Origin: a virus
Virus record (IMG/VR): IMGVR_UViG_3300042346_000266
Span: 1-64,000 of that record
DNA: 64,000 bases
Reading direction: 5' to 3' (one strand)
A program made the position numbers and the translations under genes. Of the stretch, positions 54,389-61,360 are shown in pieces. How positions within the stretch are numbered: the first letter of the stretch is position 1; each line of letters opens with the position of its first letter. Below the pieces are notes generated by a model that saw nothing but the letters and a program-made list of their open reading frames with translations, did not search any database and was not told where the DNA came from.

Positions 54389-54637
54389 ATGATAACAATA
54401 GCGAACAACATGAAAGAAGCGTGTCAATATCTTGAAGAAAAGAAAGCACGTAACAGAGCTAACCGTATAAATGCAGTTAATACTGATGGCATGTGTAAAA
54501 GTTTTACTAATGAAGACTATAAGCAAGTAAAGATCAAAATGAAATCATCATACGGTGCAAAAGCGAAAGCACATAGCCGTAGTGCATACTGGAACCATTA
54601 CCACTTAACTAAACAAGAACTAATAAACAAATATTAA
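54389..54637 (+). CDS. 82-aa basic early protein
   Basis: Lys/Ala/Asn-rich (KKARNRANRINAVN, MKSSYGAKAKAHSRS), probably nucleic-acid binding. Not recognised. Confidence 0.6.
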   Translation: MITIANNMKEACQYLEEKKARNRANRINAVNTDGMCKSFTNEDYKQVKIKMKSSYGAKAKAHSRSAYWNHYHLTKQELINKY

Positions 54638-54656
54638 TATTAAAACAAAAGAAATT

Positions 54657-54905
54657 ATGAGTGTAAGATTAAAAATAGAAAACGCAGATGAATTAATACA
54701 AATGAGAGAATTGCAAGACGGGCAAATAGCAATCATTGTAGGGTCTGGTTATAACGGTAGAATAGTACAAAGATATAAAGATTATGGAGTGCCAATTGGT
54801 AGACATTCAGGTCAGGGATGGACAAGTATTGAAAACAATACTCTACCAGTTAGGGTATTAACCACCGGTGAATTAATAGAAGTATTCGATAATGTTCAAG
54901 AATAA
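54657..54905 (+). CDS. 82-aa early protein
   Basis: Small beta protein: ADELIQMRELQDGQIAIIVG, then GQGWTSIENNTLPVRVLTTG. Resembles small phage beta-barrel proteins; no function. Overlaps the next gene by 14 bases. Confidence 0.6.
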   Translation: MSVRLKIENADELIQMRELQDGQIAIIVGSGYNGRIVQRYKDYGVPIGRHSGQGWTSIENNTLPVRVLTTGELIEVFDNVQE

Positions 54906-55113
54906 ATATATTGCAATGCGCAATCAAGGTATTATAGATGCTCAATTGTTATATATTTATGCTATAGATAAAGGCTTTAAATATGGAATTAATGAATTTA
55001 TAATTTGCTTAAACCACTCCGATATAACATACATAATTAATATACTTGATAGCGAATTTGAATTAACTAGACTATACGATAAAAACGATAAATTCATAAA
55101 AATAATAAAATAA
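54892..55113 (+). CDS. 73-aa early protein
   Basis: Aromatic, Ile-rich (IDAQLLYIYAIDKGFKYGIN), C-terminus lysine-rich. Not recognised. Confidence 0.55.
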   Translation: MFKNKYIAMRNQGIIDAQLLYIYAIDKGFKYGINEFIICLNHSDITYIINILDSEFELTRLYDKNDKFIKIIK

Positions 55114-55114
55114 T

Positions 55115-55282
55115 ATGGAAAATAATAATTCAGCATTTCAAGATACATTAGCATTCGAAGTATGGATGCGCGACACAATAAAATCCGTACATTATGCAGA
55201 CAACAATAGAATGGCGGAAGCTTACGATAGAGTATTTAATAACAGTATTGAATTAAAATTATATGAGAGTGCTAAGCGATAA
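55115..55282 (+). CDS. 55-aa early protein
   Basis: MENNNSAFQDTLAFEVWMRD, then TIKSVHYADNNRMAEAYDRV, ends ESAKR, stop TAA. Starts one base after the previous stop and overlaps the next gene by 20 bases, a sign of real coding use. Not recognised. Confidence 0.6.
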   Translation: MENNNSAFQDTLAFEVWMRDTIKSVHYADNNRMAEAYDRVFNNSIELKLYESAKR

Positions 55283-55484
55283 AGAATCAAATTTAATTAA
55301 GTTAGCAGTATATGAGGGTATTGACAAGATCTCCGATAGATTATGGACTGACTTTAAAATCTGTGAATCCAAATTAACGTCATTACAAGTTAATAGGTTC
55401 AATGAATTTGAAGATCTGCTATACACGTTTCTTTGTGAGCTCGCCGAAGATCACGGTGTCTTACAGTCTCAATACGACCAATAA
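55263..55484 (+). CDS. 73-aa early protein ending inside promoter P10
   Basis: Helical acidic protein (VYEGIDKISDRLWTDFKICE, NEFEDLLYTFLCELAEDHG). The GCTATACAC word at 55,418 lies in it. The last codons and the stop are made of promoter P10 (TTACAGTCTCAATACGACC), so the promoter fixes the C-terminus. Not recognised. Confidence 0.65.
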   Translation: MRVLSDKESNLIKLAVYEGIDKISDRLWTDFKICESKLTSLQVNRFNEFEDLLYTFLCELAEDHGVLQSQYDQ

Positions 55485-55494
55485 TTGATAATAT
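55461..55494 (+). promoter_or_regulatory. Promoter motif P10
   Basis: TTACAGTCTCAATACGA and TTGATAATAT at spacing 24, then ATGTAACCAATAAAA. Its first half is inside the end of the upstream gene. Precedes 55,521. Confidence 0.75.
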
Positions 55495-55520
55495 AAATGT
55501 AACCAATAAAATATAATATA

Positions 55521-55919
55521 ATGGAAAAAATTAATGACCTATTTGACCAAGAAATAATCCGTGTAAACGACTCTTTCCCAAGTGTATATACTAAAGACGA
55601 TGTTATACATTTATTAAGCACATTGCGCACTCAAACACTATATGAAGCCGCAGAATTAAAATCAACATCTACCATAAGCGAAAAGTTGTTCACTGAATTT
55701 CAAACTAAAGTTAGAGATGAAATGGAAGAGTATTTAAATATGAATGACCATAACTTAGTCGTTTTCGATAGTGCTGAATTTAATTTAAATTATAATAATG
55801 TTGTAGAATTAGAGCGAGTAGATATTAATGTAGACGATATTTCAGAAAAATTAGATGATGTAATGTTAAAATATATTGAAAAAGTATTTGGTAATTTATT
55901 AATCTTAGACCAACAATAA
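55521..55919 (+). CDS. 132-aa acidic early protein
   Basis: Helical, acidic (EKINDLFDQEIIRVNDSFPS, KVRDEMEEYLNMNDH). Follows P10. Ends one base before the next gene. Not recognised. Confidence 0.65.
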   Translation: MEKINDLFDQEIIRVNDSFPSVYTKDDVIHLLSTLRTQTLYEAAELKSTSTISEKLFTEFQTKVRDEMEEYLNMNDHNLVVFDSAEFNLNYNNVVELERVDINVDDISEKLDDVMLKYIEKVFGNLLILDQQ

Positions 55920-55920
55920 T

Positions 55921-56166
55921 ATGGCAAAAGTAAAAAACAGTAGTACAGAAGTTCCTAAATGGTTTGATGGTAAAATATATCCAACAGGGCAACTTGTAAC
56001 AAATCCGTTTTCAGGTGATACTGTTGCACTAAACAATATAGAAACAAGCATATATGATTTTATTATAGGGGTTGCTTATTCAGGTAAATACCATAAAAAT
56101 TTTGATCGTGCTAGATATTGGTTTGCTGAAGTAAACTCTGAAGCTTATATGAAATTATTAGACTAA
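55921..56166 (+). CDS. Conserved small phage protein
   Basis: 81 residues. PKWFDGKIYPTGQLVTNPFS, GDTVALNNIETSIYDFIIG and FDRARYWFAEVNSEAYMKLL form a pattern I recall from many tailed phages. Function unknown. Confidence 0.65.
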   Translation: MAKVKNSSTEVPKWFDGKIYPTGQLVTNPFSGDTVALNNIETSIYDFIIGVAYSGKYHKNFDRARYWFAEVNSEAYMKLLD

Positions 56167-56180
56167 TTAAAAAAAACAAT

Positions 56181-56618
56181 ATGAACTTAACAAACTTAGT
56201 AGATGAATTAGGATTAACTGGCGGGTTCAGTTATAATATAACAACTGGTGAATCAACACCTTCCAATGGCTATATGGTTAGCTTACACGGCTATGAAATG
56301 GTTATACCATCTGATATATTCCATGCTAAAGATATTAGAGACTACGTAAGCAACAATGCAGCTCAATTATACAGAGAAGATCTGTTTATGGGCGGCTGGA
56401 TAAAAGATGATAAAGTATACTTAGATGTAAGTGTTAATATACTTGACCTTGAAACCGCAGTGTATACTGGTATGGTTAATAACCAACAAAGCATATATGA
56501 CGTTGTTAACAAAATATCATTAATGTTGCCATCCCCTCAGCGATCTGGTACTATGTCTCAAAATCGTACGTATAACGCAAGAAAAGCTAAAGACTTTGCA
56601 AATAATTATATACTATAA
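56181..56618 (+). CDS. 145-aa early protein
   Basis: Beta-rich first half (GGFSYNITTGESTPSNGYMV, SLHGYEMVIP) and a helical acidic second half. Shares one base with the KTSC gene, so coupled. Not recognised. Confidence 0.6.
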   Translation: MNLTNLVDELGLTGGFSYNITTGESTPSNGYMVSLHGYEMVIPSDIFHAKDIRDYVSNNAAQLYREDLFMGGWIKDDKVYLDVSVNILDLETAVYTGMVNNQQSIYDVVNKISLMLPSPQRSGTMSQNRTYNARKAKDFANNYIL

Positions 56619-56866
56619 TGGATTTAGATTTAGTTGAAAAATTGAATATTGAGAGTAGTTCAATATCTGAAGCATCATATTATCCTAATGTTAGAAGACT
56701 ATTTGTAACATTTAGAAGCGGGAAAGAATATGAATATTTTAATGTTCCTGAACATGTTGTTAATGAATTTAGATATGCACCATCTAAAGGCAAATTTCTA
56801 AAGAAACATATTATAGCTTGTTATAAATTTAAGAAAGTACAGTTGCTATACACTCCGGATTTGTAA
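56618..56866 (+). CDS. KTSC-domain protein
   Basis: 82 residues with the KTSC pattern: ESSSISEASYYPNVRRLFVT, FRSGKEYEYFNVPEHVVNEF, APSKGKFLKKHIIACYKF. KTSC domains are small beta domains in bacteria and phages, sometimes attached to RNA-related enzymes. Ends LLYTPDL; the LYT is encoded by the GCTATACAC word at 56,845. Confidence 0.75.
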   Translation: MDLDLVEKLNIESSSISEASYYPNVRRLFVTFRSGKEYEYFNVPEHVVNEFRYAPSKGKFLKKHIIACYKFKKVQLLYTPDL

Positions 56867-57048
56867 GCAACTATAATGACCTGTACCCTTGAAATACTCA
56901 TTCAGATAGCAGGTTAGTTCGAAATAAAAGGGTAATAGAATAAGAACAAAATGTTGATCATCTGGGGTTACGTAAAGTTTGCCGGAACGGATCCAAGGTT
57001 GTAACCAAAATGCGTATAAGAGAAAAACCGGTTCGCAGATCAACAAAA
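56867..57048 (+). ncRNA. Structured RNA region upstream of the tRNA-like element
   Basis: No gene. Helices visible: ACCTG/CAGGT (56,879/56,910) crossing TACCCTT/AAGGGTA (56,884/56,928), a pseudoknot-type arrangement; then TGTTGATC/GATCAACA (56,952/57,038, 8 bp) enclosing GGTTAC/GTAACC (56,966/57,001) and TGCG/CGCA (57,011/57,034), a three-way junction. Consistent with a folded RNA; family not recognised. Confidence 0.45.
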
Positions 57049-57138
57049 GAACTAAGCGTGGGCTAAATTGATACAGTGGCTTAAGTTATCATGGCATGCA
57101 ACCGACGGGTTAAGGGGTTCGATTCCCCTTTTAGTTCC
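57049..57138 (+). tRNA. tRNA-like element without clear anticodon arm
   Basis: A perfect T arm, AGGGG-TTCGATT-CCCCT (57,113-57,129), then TTTAGTT as 3' acceptor strand. It can pair with GGCTAAA (57,061, two G-U) followed by TT and a D arm GATA/TATC with a CAGTGG loop, or with AACTAAG (57,050). Where the anticodon arm should be there is only TGGCATGC and a stem AACC-GACG-GGTT. CCA is not fully encoded. Either a degenerate tRNA, a tRNA-like structure or an interrupted tRNA. Confidence 0.5.
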
Positions 57139-57151
57139 AAAATTTATTATT

Positions 57152-57310
57152 ATGAGTAGAACAGTAAAACAAGCATACAGAAAGTCTAGAGCTTTTGATA
57201 AGTCATGTAGAAATCATGGTAGTTGTGCATATTGTACAGGCAATAGATTACATAAACATAACAAAAAGTTAGAAGCAACAACTTACAGTCTAAACACGAT
57301 AGACGATTGA
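57152..57310 (+). CDS. 52-aa Cys-containing basic protein
   Basis: Starts MSRTVKQAYRKSRAFDKSCR, with CRNHGSCAYCTGNR, a possible zinc site, and a basic tail. I chose ATG 57,152 because an upstream TTG extension would run through the tRNA-like element. Its last codons (TTYSLNTIDD) and stop are part of promoter P11. The opening pattern is common in small phage proteins. Confidence 0.65.
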   Translation: MSRTVKQAYRKSRAFDKSCRNHGSCAYCTGNRLHKHNKKLEATTYSLNTIDD

Positions 57311-57316
57311 TAATAT
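57283..57316 (+). promoter_or_regulatory. Promoter motif P11
   Basis: TTACAGTCTAAACACGA and TTGATAATAT at spacing 24, then GTGTAACCAATTAAA. First two thirds lie in the upstream coding sequence. Precedes 57,340. Confidence 0.75.
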
Positions 57317-57339
57317 TAGTGTAACCAATTAAATTATAT

Positions 57340-57813
57340 ATGAATATATTTTATCTATCCACGGATCCTAAAAAAGCTGCTAAATACATGTATAACAAAC
57401 ATGTAGTAAAAATGATCCTTGAATCCGCACAATTATTATGTACCGCTCATGTAATATCTGACGGTCCAGATGCTAATGTGCCCTATAAAGTAACTCACAA
57501 AAATCATCCATCCGCTATATGGGCACGTGAGTCAAAATCTAATTACAAATGGTTGTATGACCATATGATTGCATTAGGTGAAGAATATACTAGACGTTAT
57601 GGCAAAAAACATTTAACAATATTAAAATGTAGTGGTGTACTTAGTAAAGTGCCGACTAATATAATTAAAGTTGATCCAACACCTATGCCTCAATGTATGC
57701 CTGACCAATATAAAGTTCCCGGTAATAGCGTTGAAGCATACTGGAATTATTACGAAGCAGAAAAAGTTAGTGTAAAAAATGCAAACGAAAATATAATAAC
57801 AAGGCCTAAATAA
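57340..57813 (+). CDS. Conserved phage protein (DPKKAA...KHVVKMILE family)
   Basis: 157 residues. STDPKKAAKYMYNKHVVKMI, ESAQLLCTAHVISDG, THKNHPSAIWARESKSNYKW and MPDQYKVPGNSVEAYWNYY are conserved words I recall from many T4-like and other phages. Conserved His, Lys, Glu and Trp suggest an enzyme. Function not known to me. First gene after P11. Confidence 0.75.
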   Translation: MNIFYLSTDPKKAAKYMYNKHVVKMILESAQLLCTAHVISDGPDANVPYKVTHKNHPSAIWARESKSNYKWLYDHMIALGEEYTRRYGKKHLTILKCSGVLSKVPTNIIKVDPTPMPQCMPDQYKVPGNSVEAYWNYYEAEKVSVKNANENIITRPK

Positions 57814-57814
57814 T

Positions 57815-58408
57815 ATGAGACAATTAAGCAATAATAAATTAATTGAAATAAGTAATAACTTAGATAAGTACTTTAATTTAGCAACCGATAGAGATATTGA
57901 TAATGGTATTGCATGGTACAAACAAGCTCACTATATATGTAAAGATATATCAAATCAATATAATACTCCAATTGATATTGTGGTTAGTATATTGAGCGCA
58001 TTGTCTCCTCGCAATAAATGGAATCAAAACATTAAGGATACCACTACTTTGCTAAATGCTATACAAAACAATATTCCATCTGAAAATATTAAAGTTTGTA
58101 CTTTTCATAGGAATAAACAAAAAGCTTTTTTATTAGCGCAAGGTAAAATAAAAATAACTGATAAAAGCTTAAAAACATTTAATTTTGTTCGTAATATCGC
58201 TGATCTTGATGAAAGTAGTGTTACAATTGACGTATGGCATTTGCGTGCATGTTTTGGTAAAACAATAAAAACAACACCAACTAAATTAGCTTACAACCAA
58301 ATTAAAGAATTAACAATTAATAAAGCTAAAGAAAAAGGATTAAAAGGTTTTGAATATCAAGCAATTATATGGAATTCAGTAAAAAATAATTTTAAATATG
58401 ACAGATAA
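57815..58408 (+). CDS. Conserved phage protein, possible HhH-type DNA repair fold
   Basis: 197 residues. NGIAWYKQAHYICKDISNQY, VVSILSALSPRNKWNQNIKD, then KAFLLAQGK and VTIDVWHLRACFGK. The helical layout with a final Asp-containing VTID-W element resembles phage proteins related to HhH-GPD glycosylases, but key Lys/Asp assignment is uncertain. Starts one base after the previous stop. Confidence 0.6.
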   Translation: MRQLSNNKLIEISNNLDKYFNLATDRDIDNGIAWYKQAHYICKDISNQYNTPIDIVVSILSALSPRNKWNQNIKDTTTLLNAIQNNIPSENIKVCTFHRNKQKAFLLAQGKIKITDKSLKTFNFVRNIADLDESSVTIDVWHLRACFGKTIKTTPTKLAYNQIKELTINKAKEKGLKGFEYQAIIWNSVKNNFKYDR

Positions 58409-58598
58409 AGAGATCAAAGAATGTGCTCACGATAAAGTATATGCAATATACCTTAATTTACAAAGAGAAAATTTATGGTTAGATAAATACTGGAAAGTAG
58501 ATCCAGATAGAGCTGTATTTTTGGAAAGGGCTCATGATAAAGAAGTAAGAGTATATTCATATATATTAAGTTTAATAGAAAAAGATAATAAATTATGA
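58398..58598 (+). CDS. 66-aa early protein
   Basis: Helical, mixed charge (HDKVYAIYLNLQRENLWLDK). Overlaps both neighbours (11 and 4 bases). Not recognised. Confidence 0.6.
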   Translation: MTDKEIKECAHDKVYAIYLNLQRENLWLDKYWKVDPDRAVFLERAHDKEVRVYSYILSLIEKDNKL

Positions 58599-58798
58599 AA
58601 AGAACTAAAGATTTAATAGATCAAATGATGGAATATGAATGTGGCGAATTGAGTGATCAAGATACATTAAATATGTATTCAGAGATTATTAAAAATAATA
58701 TGCAATATAGTTTACAAGGTCACTACGGTAGAACGGCTAGTGCTTTAATTCAAGATGGTTGGTTAGATAACAAGGGTAACATTTTAAAAGGACTATAA
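58595..58798 (+). CDS. Conserved small phage protein (LQGHYGR)
   Basis: 67 residues: DLIDQMMEYECGELSDQDTL, then SLQGHYGRTASALIQDGWL. The YExGELs...LQGhYGRtA...LI motif is frequent in phage small proteins. Function unknown. Confidence 0.7.
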   Translation: MKRTKDLIDQMMEYECGELSDQDTLNMYSEIIKNNMQYSLQGHYGRTASALIQDGWLDNKGNILKGL

Positions 58799-58800
58799 TT

Positions 58801-59127
58801 ATGCCAGATATATCAATGTGTAGGAATTTCCTATGCCCCACTAAAGATTACTGTTACAGATTTACAGCAACTCCTAATGAGTTTAGACAGTCTTATTCTA
58901 ATTTTGGGCCAGAAGATGATGAGATAAATTGTTCATACTTTTGGCCTAATGGTAAAGACTCTAATAAATGTAAGCACAATGGCGTCAAACGTGAAGGTGA
59001 AATGTGTAATATGGCACACTGTAACTATCCAAAGTGCATTCAAGATGATTATTGCAGTAGTTGTGGCCAAACAAATGCTATACACAAAATGGGATGCGAA
59101 ACTAGAAAAATACAAATTAATTTATGA
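58801..59127 (+). CDS. Cys-rich, probable zinc-binding protein
   Basis: 108 residues with about 15 Cys. Two clusters: CRNFLCPTKDYCYRFTATP...CSYFWP and CNMAHCNYPKCIQDDYCSSC...GC. The first resembles a conserved phage motif (CP-x-CYRF-x-A-x-P). A GCTATACAC word at 59,077 lies in it, in a reading frame different from the LYT copies. Overlaps the next gene by four bases. Confidence 0.7.
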   Translation: MPDISMCRNFLCPTKDYCYRFTATPNEFRQSYSNFGPEDDEINCSYFWPNGKDSNKCKHNGVKREGEMCNMAHCNYPKCIQDDYCSSCGQTNAIHKMGCETRKIQINL

Positions 59128-59999
59128 AAAACATTTATTTATTACCAACAGATAAACCAAGTAGGTTATATTTAAACACTAAAGAATATATTTTTGAAAA
59201 TGAATATTCTCTATCTACTGATGAATGTCAAAATAAAAACATCTACATCACTTCTGATGAAGAAATTAAAGAAGGGGTTAATCAATGGTATTTAGACAAA
59301 GTATTAAATGAACCTTATAATTCAGGAGGCGCTCAATATTCTTCTAAACAAAATGTAATCATACTAACAACCGACCAAGACTTAATCAAAGATGGAGTAC
59401 AAGCTATTGATGATGAGTTCTTAGAATGGTTTGTAAAGAATCCAAGTTGTGAGTTTGTTGAGGTTGAAAAAACTTTTGTAACAAATAGTGGATTAGGACA
59501 CCAAGAATATGCCGTATTAAATTCTGATTTTAAAGTGTTAGAATTGGTTGCAAATATACCTCAATCTTCATATGAAATTGGACGAGTTACAGAATTAGAT
59601 GCATATGAATATGTCACTAATTATCAAATCATCATTCCAAAAGAAGAACCTAATAGAACACATTATCTAGATGAATTACCTAATATAGATAAAAAAATAT
59701 TATCAAAAATGTGGGAAGATGTTGTGCCTGAGTTAGAACCTAAACAAGAAAAACTTGAAGAAACTATTGGTTTAAAGGCACACGAATACTCAATGCAATA
59801 TGTAGGTACAGATAAATACACTGTCTCTATGTTAGCAATAGAATTTGGTTATCATTTAGCTTTGGAACAAGAACAAGAAAAAAGTTATAGTGAGGAAGAT
59901 ATGCACAATTTAATGGATGAATACCAAAATTGGTTATTTAATACCAATACCGTAGTATTAACTTTTAGAGAATGGTTTAAGCAATTTAAAAAGAAATAA
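59124..59999 (+). CDS. 291-aa early protein with C-terminal FKQFKKK
   Basis: Central beta region and acidic helical C-terminal part (SYSEEDMHNLMDEYQNWLFN). The C-terminal 60 residues resemble the next small protein, and both end FKKK with an identical 18-base DNA end, implying duplication. Similar SEED/FEQFKKK tails are common in Bacteroidetes phage proteins. Function unknown. Confidence 0.65.
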   Translation: MKNIYLLPTDKPSRLYLNTKEYIFENEYSLSTDECQNKNIYITSDEEIKEGVNQWYLDKVLNEPYNSGGAQYSSKQNVIILTTDQDLIKDGVQAIDDEFLEWFVKNPSCEFVEVEKTFVTNSGLGHQEYAVLNSDFKVLELVANIPQSSYEIGRVTELDAYEYVTNYQIIIPKEEPNRTHYLDELPNIDKKILSKMWEDVVPELEPKQEKLEETIGLKAHEYSMQYVGTDKYTVSMLAIEFGYHLALEQEQEKSYSEEDMHNLMDEYQNWLFNTNTVVLTFREWFKQFKKK

Positions 60000-60225
60000 G
60001 ATGAATCAAGAAACATTAGAAGAAGTTGCTAAAAGATATTCTAAAAATAAATTATCTAAATTAGGATTTATTGAAGGTGCTGAATGGCAAGCAGAAAGAA
60101 TGTATAGTGAGGAAGAAGCTGGTGAATTAGTTTACAACATCATTGGAAAATATGCTAAACAATATGGCATAATGGTAGATGGTGCTGAATTAAATGATTT
60201 ATTTGAACAATTTAAAAAGAAATAA
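59982..60225 (+). repeat. 18-bp direct repeat at two gene ends
   Basis: CAATTTAAAAAGAAATAA occurs at 59,982-59,999 and at 60,208-60,225, coding for QFKKK-stop both times. A short duplication or gene-conversion trace. Confidence 0.75.
60001..60225 (+). CDS. 74-aa paralogue of the preceding C-terminus
   Basis: Pattern GFIEGAEWQAERMYSEEEAG then FEQFKKK. The IEGAxWQAERMYSEEE word is very common in phage and prophage small proteins. Starts one base after the 291-aa protein and its stop overlaps the next ATG. Confidence 0.7.
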   Translation: MNQETLEEVAKRYSKNKLSKLGFIEGAEWQAERMYSEEEAGELVYNIIGKYAKQYGIMVDGAELNDLFEQFKKK

Positions 60226-60371
60226 TGAGTTTTGAAACGTGGTTAGACGAAAATTATCCATACAGAAACAAAAACTACAAACAAGAAATCCTGTATGCTA
60301 AAAGTAAGTATGATGAAACATATTTAAAAAATGAATTATTAGAAATATATAAAAAAGAAAAAGGATTATGA
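60225..60371 (+). CDS. 48-aa early protein
   Basis: MSFETWLDENYPYRNKNYKQ, Lys/Tyr/Glu-rich, ends KKEKGL. Starts on the last base of the previous stop (TAATG) and overlaps the next start (TTATGA), so it is probably translated. Not recognised. Confidence 0.65.
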   Translation: MSFETWLDENYPYRNKNYKQEILYAKSKYDETYLKNELLEIYKKEKGL

Positions 60372-60628
60372 GTACAACATTTGGAATACCACAAAGAAAA
60401 GTAGATTTTGCTTTTTTAGTTGATGAAAATGGGGAATTACTTGATTACATAGATACATCATTTTTTGAGAAAATATTCTTTAGATCAATGAATAATAGTC
60501 GGTGGATGAATGCGATCGCTGAGTTATTACCAGAAGATACACGAGTATTTCCTTTAGACAATAGTGCACAAGGTATATATACTATAGGTGATATTAAAAA
60601 ATACTTACAATCAGAGCACGATAAATAA
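60368..60628 (+). CDS. 86-aa early protein
   Basis: VDFAFLVDENGELLDYIDTS and a helix-rich end (IGDIKKYLQSEHDK). Acidic. Last gene before inverted repeat IR4. Not recognised. Confidence 0.6.
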   Translation: MSTTFGIPQRKVDFAFLVDENGELLDYIDTSFFEKIFFRSMNNSRWMNAIAELLPEDTRVFPLDNSAQGIYTIGDIKKYLQSEHDK

Positions 60629-60702
60629 CTGATAATCTTAATGTGGAAAATAAAAAAAAATATTATATACTTAATGATGCAACGATAAGGGCTAGTAACA
60701 AA

Positions 60703-60751
60703 ATGTGACACTAGCTAATTAATATAATAAAGTAGCAGGCTAATGTCGCAT
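60703..60751. repeat. Inverted repeat IR4 over a start codon
   Basis: ATGTGACACTAGC and GCTAATGTCGCAT pair at 11 of 13 positions. The right arm contains the ATG (60,743) of the HTH gene. A fold here could block its translation, or its product could bind here. Confidence 0.7.
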
Positions 60752-61360
60752 AGAAATCTAGATTTTTTAAATAACAAAAGAGTGATATATAAAAGAGATC
60801 CGGTTAACGATAAACCAACAAAAGAATTTGAATGGGGTTATTTTTATGAGAATGGTACTCATGAATGTTATGAACTATTTAGAAGCAAAGCGAAAATAAC
60901 AACATTTAAAGCATTGAAATGGCATTTGTATGTTATTTGGTATCTTAATCCTAATCTTGACCAGAATGAATTTGAAACAATTGTTAGGCATATATGTAAT
61001 AAAGAAAATGGATTTGTTACATTTAATGTAAGCGAGCAATTACTACAGAGCATGATGTATGATGTATCTTTACAAGATCTAGAGAATCCACCACCGAATA
61101 AGATTAGGAAAATAATATTTAAAAGTAACACTAACCTAACATTAAATGAAAAGCTTTCTATTGTAGGTAGTATGATTGGTAAAACAAAAAAGATTAATGA
61201 ATCAGATATTTACGATGCGATGCTATACATGCACGATCTCCAAACCAAGATTACTATAAAAAAGTTAGCTAATCATTTTGGTTGCACATCTAGAACAATA
61301 CATCGTAATATGAGTAATGAATTAAAAAAAGAAAAAGAACTGTTAAACCAAAACATATGA
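60743..61360 (+). CDS. DNA-binding protein with C-terminal helix-turn-helix
   Basis: 205 residues. Begins SHRNLDFLNNKRVIYKRDPV; middle beta/helical; C-terminal HTH (TIKKLANHFGCTSRTIHRNM). The C-terminal HTH is like that of the partial protein at the left edge. Its start codon is inside inverted repeat IR4, suggesting autoregulation through that site. Placed just before the sigma factor, it may be a regulator of middle genes. A GCTATACAT word lies at 61,222. Confidence 0.7.
   Translation: MSHRNLDFLNNKRVIYKRDPVNDKPTKEFEWGYFYENGTHECYELFRSKAKITTFKALKWHLYVIWYLNPNLDQNEFETIVRHICNKENGFVTFNVSEQLLQSMMYDVSLQDLENPPPNKIRKIIFKSNTNLTLNEKLSIVGSMIGKTKKINESDIYDAMLYMHDLQTKITIKKLANHFGCTSRTIHRNMSNELKKEKELLNQNI

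Larger units (their letters stand above)
50350..61230. repeat. Recurrent TGCTATACAC DNA word
   Basis: GCTATACAC on the plus strand at 52,221, 52,573, 52,643, 54,258, 55,418, 56,845, 59,077, with near copies at 58,058 (GCTATACAA) and 61,222 (GCTATACAT). The complementary form GTATAGCA lies at about 50,351, 51,224, 51,235 and 52,771, three of these sites immediately upstream of P1, P3 and P7. Copies occur in coding and non-coding DNA and in two reading frames. Counted by eye. Confidence 0.65.

Noticed and set aside
56952-57045. A second tRNA closed by GTTGATC/GATCAAC
   Set aside because: The closing stem is good but there is no T arm or anticodon arm in the right place; better described as a three-way junction.
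56867-57138. Group I intron in a tRNA
   Set aside because: Conserved P/Q/R/S core words could not be found, and no 5' half with a normal D arm and anticodon stem lies upstream; kept only as one option for the structured RNA.
57068-57310. TTG-start extension of the 52-aa protein
   Set aside because: It would translate the tRNA-like element; the ATG at 57,152 gives a normal small phage protein with an A-rich leader.
50954-61360. CRISPR array
   Set aside because: The repeats seen (promoter boxes, TGCTATACAC, inverted repeats) are not separated by uniform spacers and most are linked to genes.
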